The notes below the pieces were generated by a model. That model did no database searches. It saw only the letters and a list, made by a program, of their open reading frames with translations, and was not told the DNA's origin. From contig JBAGRP010000001.1 of assembly GCA_036924855.1 (NCBI GenBank), positions 7,552,001 through 7,616,000 on the forward strand: a DNA stretch of 64,000 bases, given 5' to 3'. The stretch's first letter is position 1. Each line of letters opens with the position of its first letter. Below, piece after piece: positions 19,017 to 27,172 of this stretch. The position numbers and the translations under genes were made by a program. Source of the DNA: Nitrobacteraceae bacterium AZCC 2146 (GTDB lineage: Bacteria > Pseudomonadota > Alphaproteobacteria > Rhizobiales > Xanthobacteraceae).

Positions 19017-19838
19017 CTATTCCCCGCCTCGCTGGATCGTGGTGTTCCGCTGCCAGTGGAGGACGCGGGCCATGGCGGTCCGGATGGCGAGGTCGCTGAG
19101 AAAGCCGAGTAATCCGATGCTGGCCATCGCTGCCAGAACAAGGTCGTAGCGAAGAAAATAGTACGAATCCCACAGCACATAGCCGAGGCCGCTCTTCACC
19201 GCGACCATCTCGGCGGTCACCGTCAGCATCCAGGCCGAGCCGATGCCGATCCGCAGACCAGCGAAAATGCTGGGGAGTGCCGCGGGCAACACGATGAAGC
19301 GCAGCAACTGCCTATTGCCGCCGCCGACCATGGCGCCGGCGCGAATCAGATTGCGATCGCAATTTTTGACGCCGTGAATGGTGTTGAGCAGGATCGGAAA
19401 GAACGCGCCGAGAAAGACCAGAAAAATCGCAGGCTTGTTCGCGATACCGAACCAGATGATTGCAAGCGGTATCCACGACACCGGCGGGATGGGCCGCAGT
19501 ATCTGCAACGTCGGCTCGATGACGACCTCTGTCGCGCGCGACCAGCCGATGGCAACGCCAGCCGACACAGCCAGCGCCGTGGCTATGGCAAACCCCGCGA
19601 GAACGCGGGAAAAGCTTGCTGCCATGTCGAACACCCAGTGACCGCTGTAGGTCTGGGTGTTGCCATCGGTGCCAAATATCCAGTCTGCCCATGCCCACAC
19701 GACGGTCGAAGGAGCCGGCAGCAAGGCTGCGGGCAGTGCGCCCGACCGCGAGAACGCCTCCCAACCGGCAAGGATCAGCACTGGCACGACGTAGCGATCA
19801 AGCCTTCTGAACCGGGAGATGTTCATGACCGCTCTCAA
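19017..19838 (-). CDS. ABC transporter permease (SsuC/TauC type)
   Basis: 273 residues with about six hydrophobic segments and the cytoplasmic coupling loop (GAMVGGGNRQLLRFIVLPAA, near residue 165) that docks on the ATPase. It belongs to the permease family of taurine, sulfonate and nitrate importers. Its start overlaps the binding protein stop by four bases. The gene is expected in the inner membrane as a homodimer. Substrate is not predictable from the permease. Confidence 0.92.
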   Translation of the reverse strand: MRAVMNISRFRRLDRYVVPVLILAGWEAFSRSGALPAALLPAPSTVVWAWADWIFGTDGNTQTYSGHWVFDMAASFSRVLAGFAIATALAVSAGVAIGWSRATEVVIEPTLQILRPIPPVSWIPLAIIWFGIANKPAIFLVFLGAFFPILLNTIHGVKNCDRNLIRAGAMVGGGNRQLLRFIVLPAALPSIFAGLRIGIGSAWMLTVTAEMVAVKSGLGYVLWDSYYFLRYDLVLAAMASIGLLGFLSDLAIRTAMARVLHWQRNTTIQRGGE

Positions 19839-20842
19839 TAGCCCAGTTCGGATTTTGGACGACCGGTCGCAGCTTCGAGAAACGTGTAGTTCATGTTCTT
19901 GTCTACCGCGGCGGAAACATCGGAGTTGATATATTTGAGGTCGCGCATCATCGCCGCAATGGCCAAGGCCGAACTGCGATACATCTTCGGGTCCGGATCG
20001 AGGTTCTCAACAGCGCCGGTCGCTATGGCCTTATCGAGGCCCGTGACTTTGGAAATCACATCGATCAGGGCACCCTTGTCCGCCAAAATGAACTCGTCGA
20101 CCTTTACGATAGCGCGAACCGTGTCTTCGAGCTGCTTGGGCTTGTCCTTGACGACGTCGGACCTGGTCAGAATGATGTTTGTGAGCTTCCCGGCCGCCTG
20201 ATCGTAGGGAAGGCCGAACATCTTCGCAGCCTTGTTCTGAAGGATCTGCGTGGCAAACGGCTCTACGGTGCAGATCAGTTCGATTTCGCCGCGCCGCAAG
20301 GCCTGAAGATGATCCGATGGGTTTGGAATATTGATGAACTGCACGTCCTTGTTGATATCGATGCCCTGCTTGGCAAATGCTCCGCGCATGTGAATGTCTT
20401 GCGCATTGCCACGCGATGCGGCGACGCGGAACGGCTTGCCGGCGGCCTTGTACTCGGCAATGACCTTCTTGAGAGAAGCCCAATCATTCGGAGCGATCGG
20501 GAGGTCATTGCCGATCAGCATCGCCGAACCGCCGTTGACCTGGCCTGAGATCGCAACGACATCGAACCCCTTGTCGAGCGCGATCGCGTAGTGAAGATAT
20601 GTGACCTGCGCGACATCGATGTTCTTCGAGACGAGCGCGGTCAGCGCATCCGTGCCGGTGTTGAAGCCAACGGCATCGATTTGCACACCTTTCGCATATT
20701 GCGGGGTGAGCGACATGGGCGTGCAGTGTGCGCATTTTGCATAGCCCAACTTGATGACGGGCTCAGATTGGGCCAGGCCGCTCGACGGAACCGTCGAGGC
20801 CAGAGCGAGAGCAATAAAGATGCCGAGCAGAACTTTTTTCAT
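19835..20842 (-). CDS. ABC transporter substrate-binding protein (NrtA/SsuA/TauA-like)
   Basis: About 335 residues. A cleavable signal peptide (MKKVLLGIFIALALASTVPS, cleavage after GLAQ) is followed by VIKLGYAKCAHCTPM, unusual in having a CxxC pair where related proteins bind the ligand, and then by standard SBP_bac segments (SKNIDVAQVTYLHYA, ALRRGEIELICTVEPFA). The ATG at 20842 was chosen because it opens the signal peptide. It is the first gene of the operon and lies back to back with the GntR gene at 21047; the palindromes between them probably regulate it. Confidence 0.9.
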   Translation of the reverse strand: MKKVLLGIFIALALASTVPSSGLAQSEPVIKLGYAKCAHCTPMSLTPQYAKGVQIDAVGFNTGTDALTALVSKNIDVAQVTYLHYAIALDKGFDVVAISGQVNGGSAMLIGNDLPIAPNDWASLKKVIAEYKAAGKPFRVAASRGNAQDIHMRGAFAKQGIDINKDVQFINIPNPSDHLQALRRGEIELICTVEPFATQILQNKAAKMFGLPYDQAAGKLTNIILTRSDVVKDKPKQLEDTVRAIVKVDEFILADKGALIDVISKVTGLDKAIATGAVENLDPDPKMYRSSALAIAAMMRDLKYINSDVSAAVDKNMNYTFLEAATGRPKSELGY

Positions 20843-20909
20843 GTCGCAATCTCCGGGCGATGAGCTGTAAGTCGCTGTGGTGCGATCTCTATAGCAAGCC
20901 TCATGCCAC

Positions 20910-20949
20910 ATTGAATACGATATCCAATCGCTATTTTATATTGTAAAAT
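20910..20949. promoter_or_regulatory. Two palindromes in the divergent binding-protein/gntR intergenic region
   Basis: A 19-base imperfect palindrome ATTG-N-ATA-N3-TAT-N-CAAT at 20910-20928 and a perfect ATTTTA-N5-TAAAAT at 20933-20949 lie between the two divergent starts. The region is much more AT-rich than its surroundings. Their form fits GntR-family binding sites; the adjacent GntR is the obvious candidate. Confidence 0.5.
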
Positions 20950-21046
20950 CAACGATATTAATCTATTATTCCAAACGGAATGCTGCTGCATCTTTGGGCG
21001 GAAAACATGGTTTTGAGGCAAACGAAGCTTTCAAGGGACTTGGGTC

Positions 21047-21778
21047 ATGAATGAAGTTGCCCCGCGAACCCGGCTGCGCACGCGCTTCAAGCCGACCCGA
21101 TTGAAGCTGTCATCGGACCATTCGAAGCGACCGCTCGAACGCATGTCGCTTCATGATCAGCTTGTCGCCAAGGTTCGGGAAATGATTGTCGACGGAGAGC
21201 TTCAAGCTGGCGCCGCTTTGCCCGAACGCATGCTTTGCGAGACATTCGGTGTGTCGCGCACGCCCCTGCGTGAAGCGTTCAAGATCCTGGCGGCCGAAGG
21301 GCTGATCGAACTGCGGTCCCATCGAACGCCTGTCGTCACTCCGATCAATCGCGGCGATATCGCAAACATATTTGCAATCATGGTTGCGCTGGATGGTGTC
21401 GCCGGAGTCCAGGCCGCGAACCTGGCAACCGACAGGGACATCGCCCGGCTCGACGCGATGCATGATCAACTGGTTGCGCTTCACCGCGAGGCATCACGCG
21501 CCGCTTATTTCCGGCTGAACCAGGAAATTCATATCGAAATCACCAAACTGGCCGGAAATCCAACGCTCCTGAACATATGGACGACCCTGAACGCCAATAT
21601 CTTTCGCGCGCGCGCGACCGCAAATTACGATGCCGGGCGGTGGACCGAATCGGTGAAAGAACATGAAGCCTTTATGGCCCTGTTCCGGACACGCGACGCG
21701 CAAGGGTTCGCGGCTTCCTTGAGTGCGCATACGCGAAAAACAGGCGATGCCGTGCTGGCAACATTGAAGATGACCTAA
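21047..21778 (+). CDS. GntR-family regulator (FadR/FCD subfamily)
   Basis: 243 residues. An N-terminal basic tail is followed by the winged helix (residues 30-98: MSLHDQLVAKVREMIVDGEL, then ETFGVSRTPLREAFKILAAEGLIEL), then an all-helical FCD effector domain (residues 105-235). Members of this branch usually sense organic acids. It is divergent from the ABC/hydantoinase operon and probably controls it through the palindromes at 20910-20949. The next gene to the right points the other way. Confidence 0.92.
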   Translation: MNEVAPRTRLRTRFKPTRLKLSSDHSKRPLERMSLHDQLVAKVREMIVDGELQAGAALPERMLCETFGVSRTPLREAFKILAAEGLIELRSHRTPVVTPINRGDIANIFAIMVALDGVAGVQAANLATDRDIARLDAMHDQLVALHREASRAAYFRLNQEIHIEITKLAGNPTLLNIWTTLNANIFRARATANYDAGRWTESVKEHEAFMALFRTRDAQGFAASLSAHTRKTGDAVLATLKMT

Positions 21779-22072
21779 AACGGTGCTTGGCGACGTCACG
21801 ATCAATGGTTTCGCGGTTGTCGTGCGAAGGATGGCTGCATTGAGGAGCACTTTCCATGTTTGCTCGAAAAGCGGGCCGCGCTATCATATTCGGCTCGCCG
21901 CGCCGGGCCTTCCATTGGCCGGACAGATGAGGTAGGCCATCCTGGCCGGGAAGAGTCTGTCGAGAGAATGCTGTTCGATGCGCCTCCAGGTATCGACTGA
22001 GCTTTCGTTGTGTCCGGCAACTTTTCCAGGGATGGGATGATTGCCGCCATTGTTCGGAAGTTTGTTATTCAT

Positions 22073-22948
22073 TTAGTCGGCGGGAAGAGCCGACCTGAGC
22101 GTTTCGAACACGGCGGCCGTATCCTTTTCGCCGAGTCCCATCGTCACCGTGTCCGTATAGACTTGTTGGGTCATCTCGAAGAGCGGCGTTCGGCACCCGA
22201 TGTCGGCAGCGAATTCCGCAATGATCGTCATGTCCTTTTTCCAGGTAGAGACTTTCATCGTTGCTGGTTCGTAGGATCGCCCCACCATCATCGGTGCGCG
22301 CAATTGGAACATGCGCGAGCCGCCAGCCCCCGGACTGACGACATCGAACACCGTCTGCAGGTCGAGACCGGCGCGTTCGGCCAGAACCATCGCTTCGGCG
22401 GCTGCGACATTGTGAATGGCCACGAGATGGTTGGCGACAAACTTCATCCGGCTTCCGTTGCCGAAAGCACCGAGGTCGGCGGTTTGCTTGGCGAAATCGG
22501 AGAACAACGGTCCGCATTCCGCAATGGCGTTGCTGTCGCCGCTTGCATACACGACAAGATCGCGTACCGCCGCCTGCGCGCCGGTGCCGCTCAAGGGACA
22601 ATCTAACACGATCCGTCCCGCATTCTTTAGTATCTCCTCAAACAGCAGTTTGTCGGAAATCTTGAGTGTGCTGAGCTCGATGACGATCTGACCGGGTTTT
22701 GCAAGCGATGCGATCTGACGGGCGACTGCTTCAGCGGCTTCGGGACTGGGAAGGCTTGTCATGATCACGGGCGTCGATCGCGCCACCTCGATCGCGCCAT
22801 CGGCTATCTCGACATGCGAATTCGCGAGTTCGGCGCATCGGTCGGTACTTGCATCGAAGCCTGTGACTTTCCAGCCGCGTTCTACGAGGTTGCGAGCGAT
22901 GGCGCCCCCCATGATCCCGAGACCGACTATTCCTACCGACTTTTCCAT
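22073..22948 (-). CDS. NAD(P)-dependent beta-hydroxyacid dehydrogenase (3-hydroxyisobutyrate dehydrogenase family)
   Basis: About 291 residues. The Rossmann motif VGLGIMGGAIARNLV is at the N-terminus, the substrate loop DCPLSGTGAQA near residue 117, and the catalytic lysine is in NGSRMKFVANHL near 168, with WKKDMTI near 236. The ATG at 22948 is chosen over an earlier in-frame start because it places the Rossmann motif at residue 5. It would oxidise a 3-hydroxy acid or reduce a semialdehyde. It is convergent with the GntR gene and divergent from the VOC gene; a near match to the TetR-type palindrome lies 17 bases upstream of its start. Confidence 0.9.
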   Translation of the reverse strand: MEKSVGIVGLGIMGGAIARNLVERGWKVTGFDASTDRCAELANSHVEIADGAIEVARSTPVIMTSLPSPEAAEAVARQIASLAKPGQIVIELSTLKISDKLLFEEILKNAGRIVLDCPLSGTGAQAAVRDLVVYASGDSNAIAECGPLFSDFAKQTADLGAFGNGSRMKFVANHLVAIHNVAAAEAMVLAERAGLDLQTVFDVVSPGAGGSRMFQLRAPMMVGRSYEPATMKVSTWKKDMTIIAEFAADIGCRTPLFEMTQQVYTDTVTMGLGEKDTAAVFETLRSALPAD

Positions 22949-23110
22949 TGAGCAAGCCTTCCAGATCGTTCGACGATGGTGTCTTCTGACGAGTGCGAAA
23001 ACGATCAAGCGATAACCAAAAGCACCCCAGACTTCAATGCGCCGAACGCGATCGATCGAAGTGACGGTGAGGCGAGAAACATACCGCATCGCACGCGTTT
23101 CAAAAATGTA

Positions 23111-23147
23111 TTGACAACGGAGCTTTGCTATTTATCATTCGATAAAT
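23111..23147 (+). promoter_or_regulatory. Promoter with embedded TetR-type operator (site A)
   Basis: TTGACA at 23111-23116 and TATCAT at 23133-23138 with a 16-base spacer form a strong promoter for the VOC gene. A perfect palindrome ATTTATC-ATTC-GATAAAT covers 23130-23147 and so occludes the -10 box. The same core recurs at 29453 (site B), 38040 (site C) and 48124 (site D). The operon driven from here ends with a TetR gene, which is the likely ligand-sensing repressor. Confidence 0.7.
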
Positions 23148-23170
23148 CAAAAAACAGCAGGGAGCGCGAC

Positions 23171-23680
23171 ATGAAGGTTATCGGCTTCAACCACCTGTCG
23201 ATCGGTGCCAAGGATCTGAACGAATCCGCGCGATTCTATCAGGCCGTTCTCGGGATGGAGCTGATCCCGACCTACAATTTCGGCTTCAAGACGAAGTACC
23301 TGCGGTGTGGCGACTTGCAGCTCCACCTGTTCGAGCTCGAGGACCACGTGCCGGTGTACCAGCACTTCGCGCTCGACGTGGATGACTTTCACGCGGCCTA
23401 CGATGCCGCGAAAGCGATCGGCGCGTTGGACATTACAGCGTTTCGCAATTCAGTGAACGAATTGCCGGACGGCTGCGTGCAGATGTATCTGCGCGATCCC
23501 GCCGGAAACCTGGTCGAGATCGACTGGCCGGATGTCTCGACCCTGGATCGTTCGCGGATTCCTGAAATGAAGCTGCTGTCCGAATTCGCCACGCAGGATG
23601 AGGAAGGTCTCAAGGCGTCGCTCTATCTCGATCGGCCGCACATGAAAAAGACCACTGCCAACAAGGCGGCCGTCGGTTGA
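23171..23680 (+). CDS. VOC-superfamily (glyoxalase/extradiol dioxygenase fold) protein
   Basis: 169 residues with two beta-alpha-beta-beta-beta modules. Metal-site positions are visible: His in FNHLSIGAKDL near residue 8, His in YQHFALDV, and Glu in DPAGNLVEIDWPD near 119. It could be a ring-cleaving dioxygenase-like, isomerase or lyase enzyme; the sequence does not decide. It is the first gene of an operon with a two-component flavin monooxygenase and TetR, under site A. The start has GGGAGCG a few bases upstream. Confidence 0.85.
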   Translation: MKVIGFNHLSIGAKDLNESARFYQAVLGMELIPTYNFGFKTKYLRCGDLQLHLFELEDHVPVYQHFALDVDDFHAAYDAAKAIGALDITAFRNSVNELPDGCVQMYLRDPAGNLVEIDWPDVSTLDRSRIPEMKLLSEFATQDEEGLKASLYLDRPHMKKTTANKAAVG

Positions 23681-23700
23681 GTCCGGTTCAGGAGGCGACG

Positions 23701-24927
23701 ATGTCGGACACTGTTCATCAGCTTGATTCAGCGAAACCCACCGATTCCCGGGACGACGAGTATGAGGCCATGCTGAAGCGGGCTTATGCGCTTCTTCCGA
23801 CGCTTCGCGAGCGCGCCGGAGCGACCGAGGAGTTGCGTCGACTGCCGCCGGAGACCGAGAAGGATCTCCACGATGCCGGTCTGTTTCGCATCCTGCAGCC
23901 GAAGAGCGTCGGCGGTTCCGAGTTCGATTATGTGGCTCTGATCGATTTCGCGGACGTGTTGGCGCGGGCCGACGCGTCGGTCGCATGGAATCTCGTGAAT
24001 CTGGCGAGTCACCATTGGATGCTCGCCATGTTCGACTGGCGTGCGCAGGATCTGCTCTGGAACGACGACGTCAATGTTCTGATCGCATCCTCCTTCGTCT
24101 TTCCGGCGGGGCGCGCTCGCAGGGTCGATGGTGGCTATCTCTTGTCGGGGCGCTGGCCTTTTTCGTCCGGAGTCGATCCCAGCGCCTGGAATATGCTGGC
24201 CGGTATCGTGTCGTCCGACGACGATGCGGAAGGCGTTGAGTATCGGGTGTTTCTCCTCAAGAAGGAGGATTACGCGATCATCGATACCTGGAAGTCATCC
24301 GGACTGAAGGGCACCGGGTCGAACGACGTCGAAGCCAGGGACGTGTTCGTGCCGGCGCACATGACGCTTGCCGTGAAGGACGTTGCCGGCGGCCCGTCAC
24401 CGGGCAGCGACGTCAATCCGGGCAAGCTCTATGCTTTGCCCGTCTTTGCGTTGTTCCCCTTTGTCCTTTCCGGCGTCGCGCTGGGCAATGCCCAGGCCTG
24501 CCTCGACGACTACATCGAAATCGCGCGACATCGCGCCTCGACCTACAATCGCGCCAAGCTGGGTGATCTGCAGACGACGCAGATCAAGATCGCCGAGGCT
24601 TCCGCCAAGATCGATGCGGCGCGGCTGATCATGCGTCGGACATGCATCGACGCCATGGCGGACGCGCGCCGCGGCTGCGTTCCGGACATTGCCGAGAAGA
24701 CCAGATACCGTCGCGACGGCGCCTATGCGGTCAACCTTTGCACCGAAGCGGTGTCCTTGCTGTTCGCGGCCAGCGGCGCTCGCGGTCTTTACACGACGGG
24801 CGTCCTGCAACGGCAGTTCCGGGATGCGCACGCCATCAATGCCCATATCGCCTTCAGCTTCGACGCCGCTGGCACCAATTACGGCCGCGTCGCGCTGGAT
24901 CTGCCTTCCGAAAATCTGACGCTGTAG
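23701..24927 (+). CDS. Flavin-dependent monooxygenase, acyl-CoA-dehydrogenase fold (group D oxygenase component)
   Basis: About 408 residues of the acyl-CoA-dehydrogenase-like family that uses reduced flavin supplied by a partner reductase to hydroxylate aromatic or heteroaromatic compounds (HsaA, HpaH and DszC relatives). Segments such as SGRWPFSSGVDPS, LKGTGSNDVEARDVFVP and SGARGLYTTGVLQRQFRDAHA are typical. AGGAGG at seven bases marks the ATG at 23701; an upstream start at 23677 overlaps the VOC gene and is less likely. The flavin reductase gene follows nine bases later, as expected for a two-component system. Confidence 0.88.
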   Translation: MSDTVHQLDSAKPTDSRDDEYEAMLKRAYALLPTLRERAGATEELRRLPPETEKDLHDAGLFRILQPKSVGGSEFDYVALIDFADVLARADASVAWNLVNLASHHWMLAMFDWRAQDLLWNDDVNVLIASSFVFPAGRARRVDGGYLLSGRWPFSSGVDPSAWNMLAGIVSSDDDAEGVEYRVFLLKKEDYAIIDTWKSSGLKGTGSNDVEARDVFVPAHMTLAVKDVAGGPSPGSDVNPGKLYALPVFALFPFVLSGVALGNAQACLDDYIEIARHRASTYNRAKLGDLQTTQIKIAEASAKIDAARLIMRRTCIDAMADARRGCVPDIAEKTRYRRDGAYAVNLCTEAVSLLFAASGARGLYTTGVLQRQFRDAHAINAHIAFSFDAAGTNYGRVALDLPSENLTL

Positions 24928-24935
24928 GCCTCCGG

Positions 24936-25472
24936 ATGGCTCTTATTTCGCACCCGAACATTCCTGAAGACGAATATTCCCGGGATAATTCCCCGGTCGA
25001 TCCGCGCGATTTCCGCAACGCCCTGGGCAGCTATGCCACCGGAGTCACCATCATCACTGCCGCCGCCGAAGACGGCAAGCCGGTGGGCTTCACCTGCAAC
25101 TCGTTTGCCTCGGTGTCGCTCAACCCGCCGCTGGTGCTGTGGAGCCTCGTTATCTACTCTCCGAGTATCGGCATTTTCCAGAATGCCAGCCATTTCGCGG
25201 TCAACGTGCTCGGCGCTTCGCAGCAGGCGCTCGCCAAGCAGTTTGCCACGCGGTCGGACGACAAGTTCGCGGGGACGGCCTGGACGCCGGGGCTGGGCAG
25301 GGCGCCGGTACTGGCCGACACGGTTGCGGTCTTCCAGTGCCGCAGCGCCGATCGGTATTACGGCGGCGACCATGTCATTTTTCTTGGCGTGGTCGAGGCC
25401 TACGCCTACAAACGCGACGAGCCCTTGCTGTTCGCGCAGGGTGGATTCGGCCGCTTTGTCGCCGGGTCCTGA
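24936..25472 (+). CDS. Flavin reductase of a two-component monooxygenase
   Basis: 178 residues of the FMN-binding split-barrel family. FRNALGSYATGVTIITAAA, GFTCNSFASVSLNPPLVLWSL and DHVIFLGVVEAY are typical of HpaC/HsaB-type NAD(P)H:flavin reductases. It provides FADH2 or FMNH2 to the oxygenase encoded just upstream. The gene is followed 16 bases later by the TetR regulator, so the operon carries its own repressor. Confidence 0.9.
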   Translation: MALISHPNIPEDEYSRDNSPVDPRDFRNALGSYATGVTIITAAAEDGKPVGFTCNSFASVSLNPPLVLWSLVIYSPSIGIFQNASHFAVNVLGASQQALAKQFATRSDDKFAGTAWTPGLGRAPVLADTVAVFQCRSADRYYGGDHVIFLGVVEAYAYKRDEPLLFAQGGFGRFVAGS

Positions 25473-25488
25473 GGCCCAGCAGGTGGTG

Positions 25489-26196
25489 ATGAGAAAGAAG
25501 CAGGCATCTCAGTCCGCGCGCGTAAAGCACAAGCGGCTGTCTCCCGACGAGCGCCGCAAGGATTTCATCCGGAAGGCGACCGAATTCTTTGCCGACGAGG
25601 GGTTCAACGGCGGAACGCGCGAACTGGCCCGCCGGCTTGGCGTCACGCAGCCGCTGCTGTACCGCTACTTCCCCAGCAAGGAAGAGCTGATCAAGGAGGT
25701 CTATCGGACCGTCTATCTCGAACCGCTGGACAGCGGTTGGGAAAGACGCCTGACCGACCGGTCGCGGCCGATCCGCGAACGTCTGCAGCAATTCTACAGC
25801 ACCTATACCGATGCTATCTTCACGCGGACATGGTTGCGGATCTATCTGTTCTCTGGACTCAAGGGTCTCGATATCAACCGTTGGTACGTCAGCGTGGTGC
25901 GCGACAAGATACTGACGCGCATTGTCAAGGAATGCCGTTTCGAGGCCGGCTTGCCCGCTCAGGGCAAACCGACGGCGTCCGAGCTCGAGATGGCGTGGGT
26001 GTTTCACAGCGGCATCTTCTACTACGGCATCCGCAAATACATCTATGAATCCCCGGTGCTCGAGGACAAGGAAAAGATGATCGCGGACGCCCTCGACGTG
26101 TACCTTGCCGGCGTTACCAAGGTTTTCGCAGGCGTCGAGAAGCCGGTGAAAAGCCCAGCGAAATCAGACCGTCTCGATGCGGCCACTGGCCACTGA
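25489..26196 (+). CDS. TetR-family regulator (proposed repressor of sites A-C)
   Basis: 235 residues. The helix-turn-helix is at residues 20-65 (ATEFFADEGFNGGTRELARR, then TQPLLYRYFPSKEELI). The ligand domain is aromatic-rich. It is the last gene of the operon that begins under site A, so autoregulation is expected. The matching palindromes before the coxMSL-like operon and before the cyclase gene suggest it controls those too. Its last 33 bases overlap the convergent Gfo/Idh gene. Confidence 0.9.
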   Translation: MRKKQASQSARVKHKRLSPDERRKDFIRKATEFFADEGFNGGTRELARRLGVTQPLLYRYFPSKEELIKEVYRTVYLEPLDSGWERRLTDRSRPIRERLQQFYSTYTDAIFTRTWLRIYLFSGLKGLDINRWYVSVVRDKILTRIVKECRFEAGLPAQGKPTASELEMAWVFHSGIFYYGIRKYIYESPVLEDKEKMIADALDVYLAGVTKVFAGVEKPVKSPAKSDRLDAATGH

Positions 26197-27153
26197 CCGT
26201 TGCACTGCCTCGAAGGTCCGTACGTTTGCCAGCATCTCGTCGTGACCGACGGGATAAGCGGCGATGCCGAGCGCAGCACGGCCGAACGCTTCCAGATTGT
26301 CGCGGACGGCGGGATGCGGCGGATAGTAAGCGGTCTGCGGCGCCTGGTCGCGCAGCGTGCGTGAGACATCCCAGCCGGTGGGGTTTTCCGGATGGGTCCG
26401 GTCGCGGATTTCCATCCAACCTTTTGATCCCAGCAAGGCAAGGCGGCCCATGAACGGCGTCGCCAGCACGGCGGAAAGCATCGCCGTCGCGCCGCTTTCG
26501 AAGCCGATCGTCATCGACAGCGTGTCGCCATTGCCGAAGTTGCTGCCGAGTGTTGCCAGCCTGGCCCAGACCTGCGTCGGATTGCCCAGGATCGCGACCG
26601 AGAGATCCACGAGGTGAATCCCGGTCGCGGACAATGGCCCGACCGGATTGACGGCATTCGACAGCCGCCAGTTGTCCGCGGGCAGGTTCAAGAACTTGTC
26701 CTGACTGAAGTTGCCTTCCAGCATCAGCGCGTTGCCGAATTCGCCCTCCATATGGCGCCGGCGCAGCTCGATCACGGCGGGCTCGAAGCGCCGCTCATGG
26801 CCGATGCCGAGCTGCACGTTGGCCCGCTTTACCGCCGCGATCGCGTTCTCGGCGTCAACGGCTGTCGTGCACAAAGGCTTTTCGCAGAACACGTGTCGCC
26901 CTGACGCCGCGGCAGCTTCGATCTGCGCCGCGTGATGTTCCTGTGGCGTGCAGAGGATGACCGCGTCGATATCGGACCGTTCCAACGCATCCTCGAAACG
27001 TTCCGCCGTGGCAAGGCCGGCCGCTGTGGCCTTGGCGCGCGCGCCATCCGATGGATCGACGCCAAGGACCGGCCTGATGACCGCGCTGGTGGCGAGGTTG
27101 GCGGCAATGGTCTGTCCCCACCAACCGAGGCCAATGATCGCAGCTCTGATCAT
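26164..27153 (-). CDS. Gfo/Idh/MocA-family oxidoreductase
   Basis: 329 residues. N-terminal Rossmann motif GLGWWGQTIAANL, CTPQEHHAAQIEAAAASGRH and the CEKPLCTT motif (catalytic lysine near residue 92) are diagnostic. The C-terminal domain with GNFSQDKFLNLP and ATGIHLVDLSV is standard. These enzymes oxidise or reduce sugar-like or other hydroxylated substrates with NAD(P). The gene is convergent with, and overlaps, the TetR gene, and is 19 bases after the LLM oxidoreductase gene, so these two leftward genes likely form an operon. Confidence 0.9.
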   Translation of the reverse strand: MIRAAIIGLGWWGQTIAANLATSAVIRPVLGVDPSDGARAKATAAGLATAERFEDALERSDIDAVILCTPQEHHAAQIEAAAASGRHVFCEKPLCTTAVDAENAIAAVKRANVQLGIGHERRFEPAVIELRRRHMEGEFGNALMLEGNFSQDKFLNLPADNWRLSNAVNPVGPLSATGIHLVDLSVAILGNPTQVWARLATLGSNFGNGDTLSMTIGFESGATAMLSAVLATPFMGRLALLGSKGWMEIRDRTHPENPTGWDVSRTLRDQAPQTAYYPPHPAVRDNLEAFGRAALGIAAYPVGHDEMLANVRTFEAVQRSVASGRIETV

Positions 27154-27172
27154 CTGCAGGTCACCGTCGTGC

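Noticed and set aside
21802..22072. Possible small gene between gntR and the beta-hydroxyacid dehydrogenase gene
   Set aside because: Short frames in both directions have no ribosome site and low-complexity composition; the gap is only about 290 bases.
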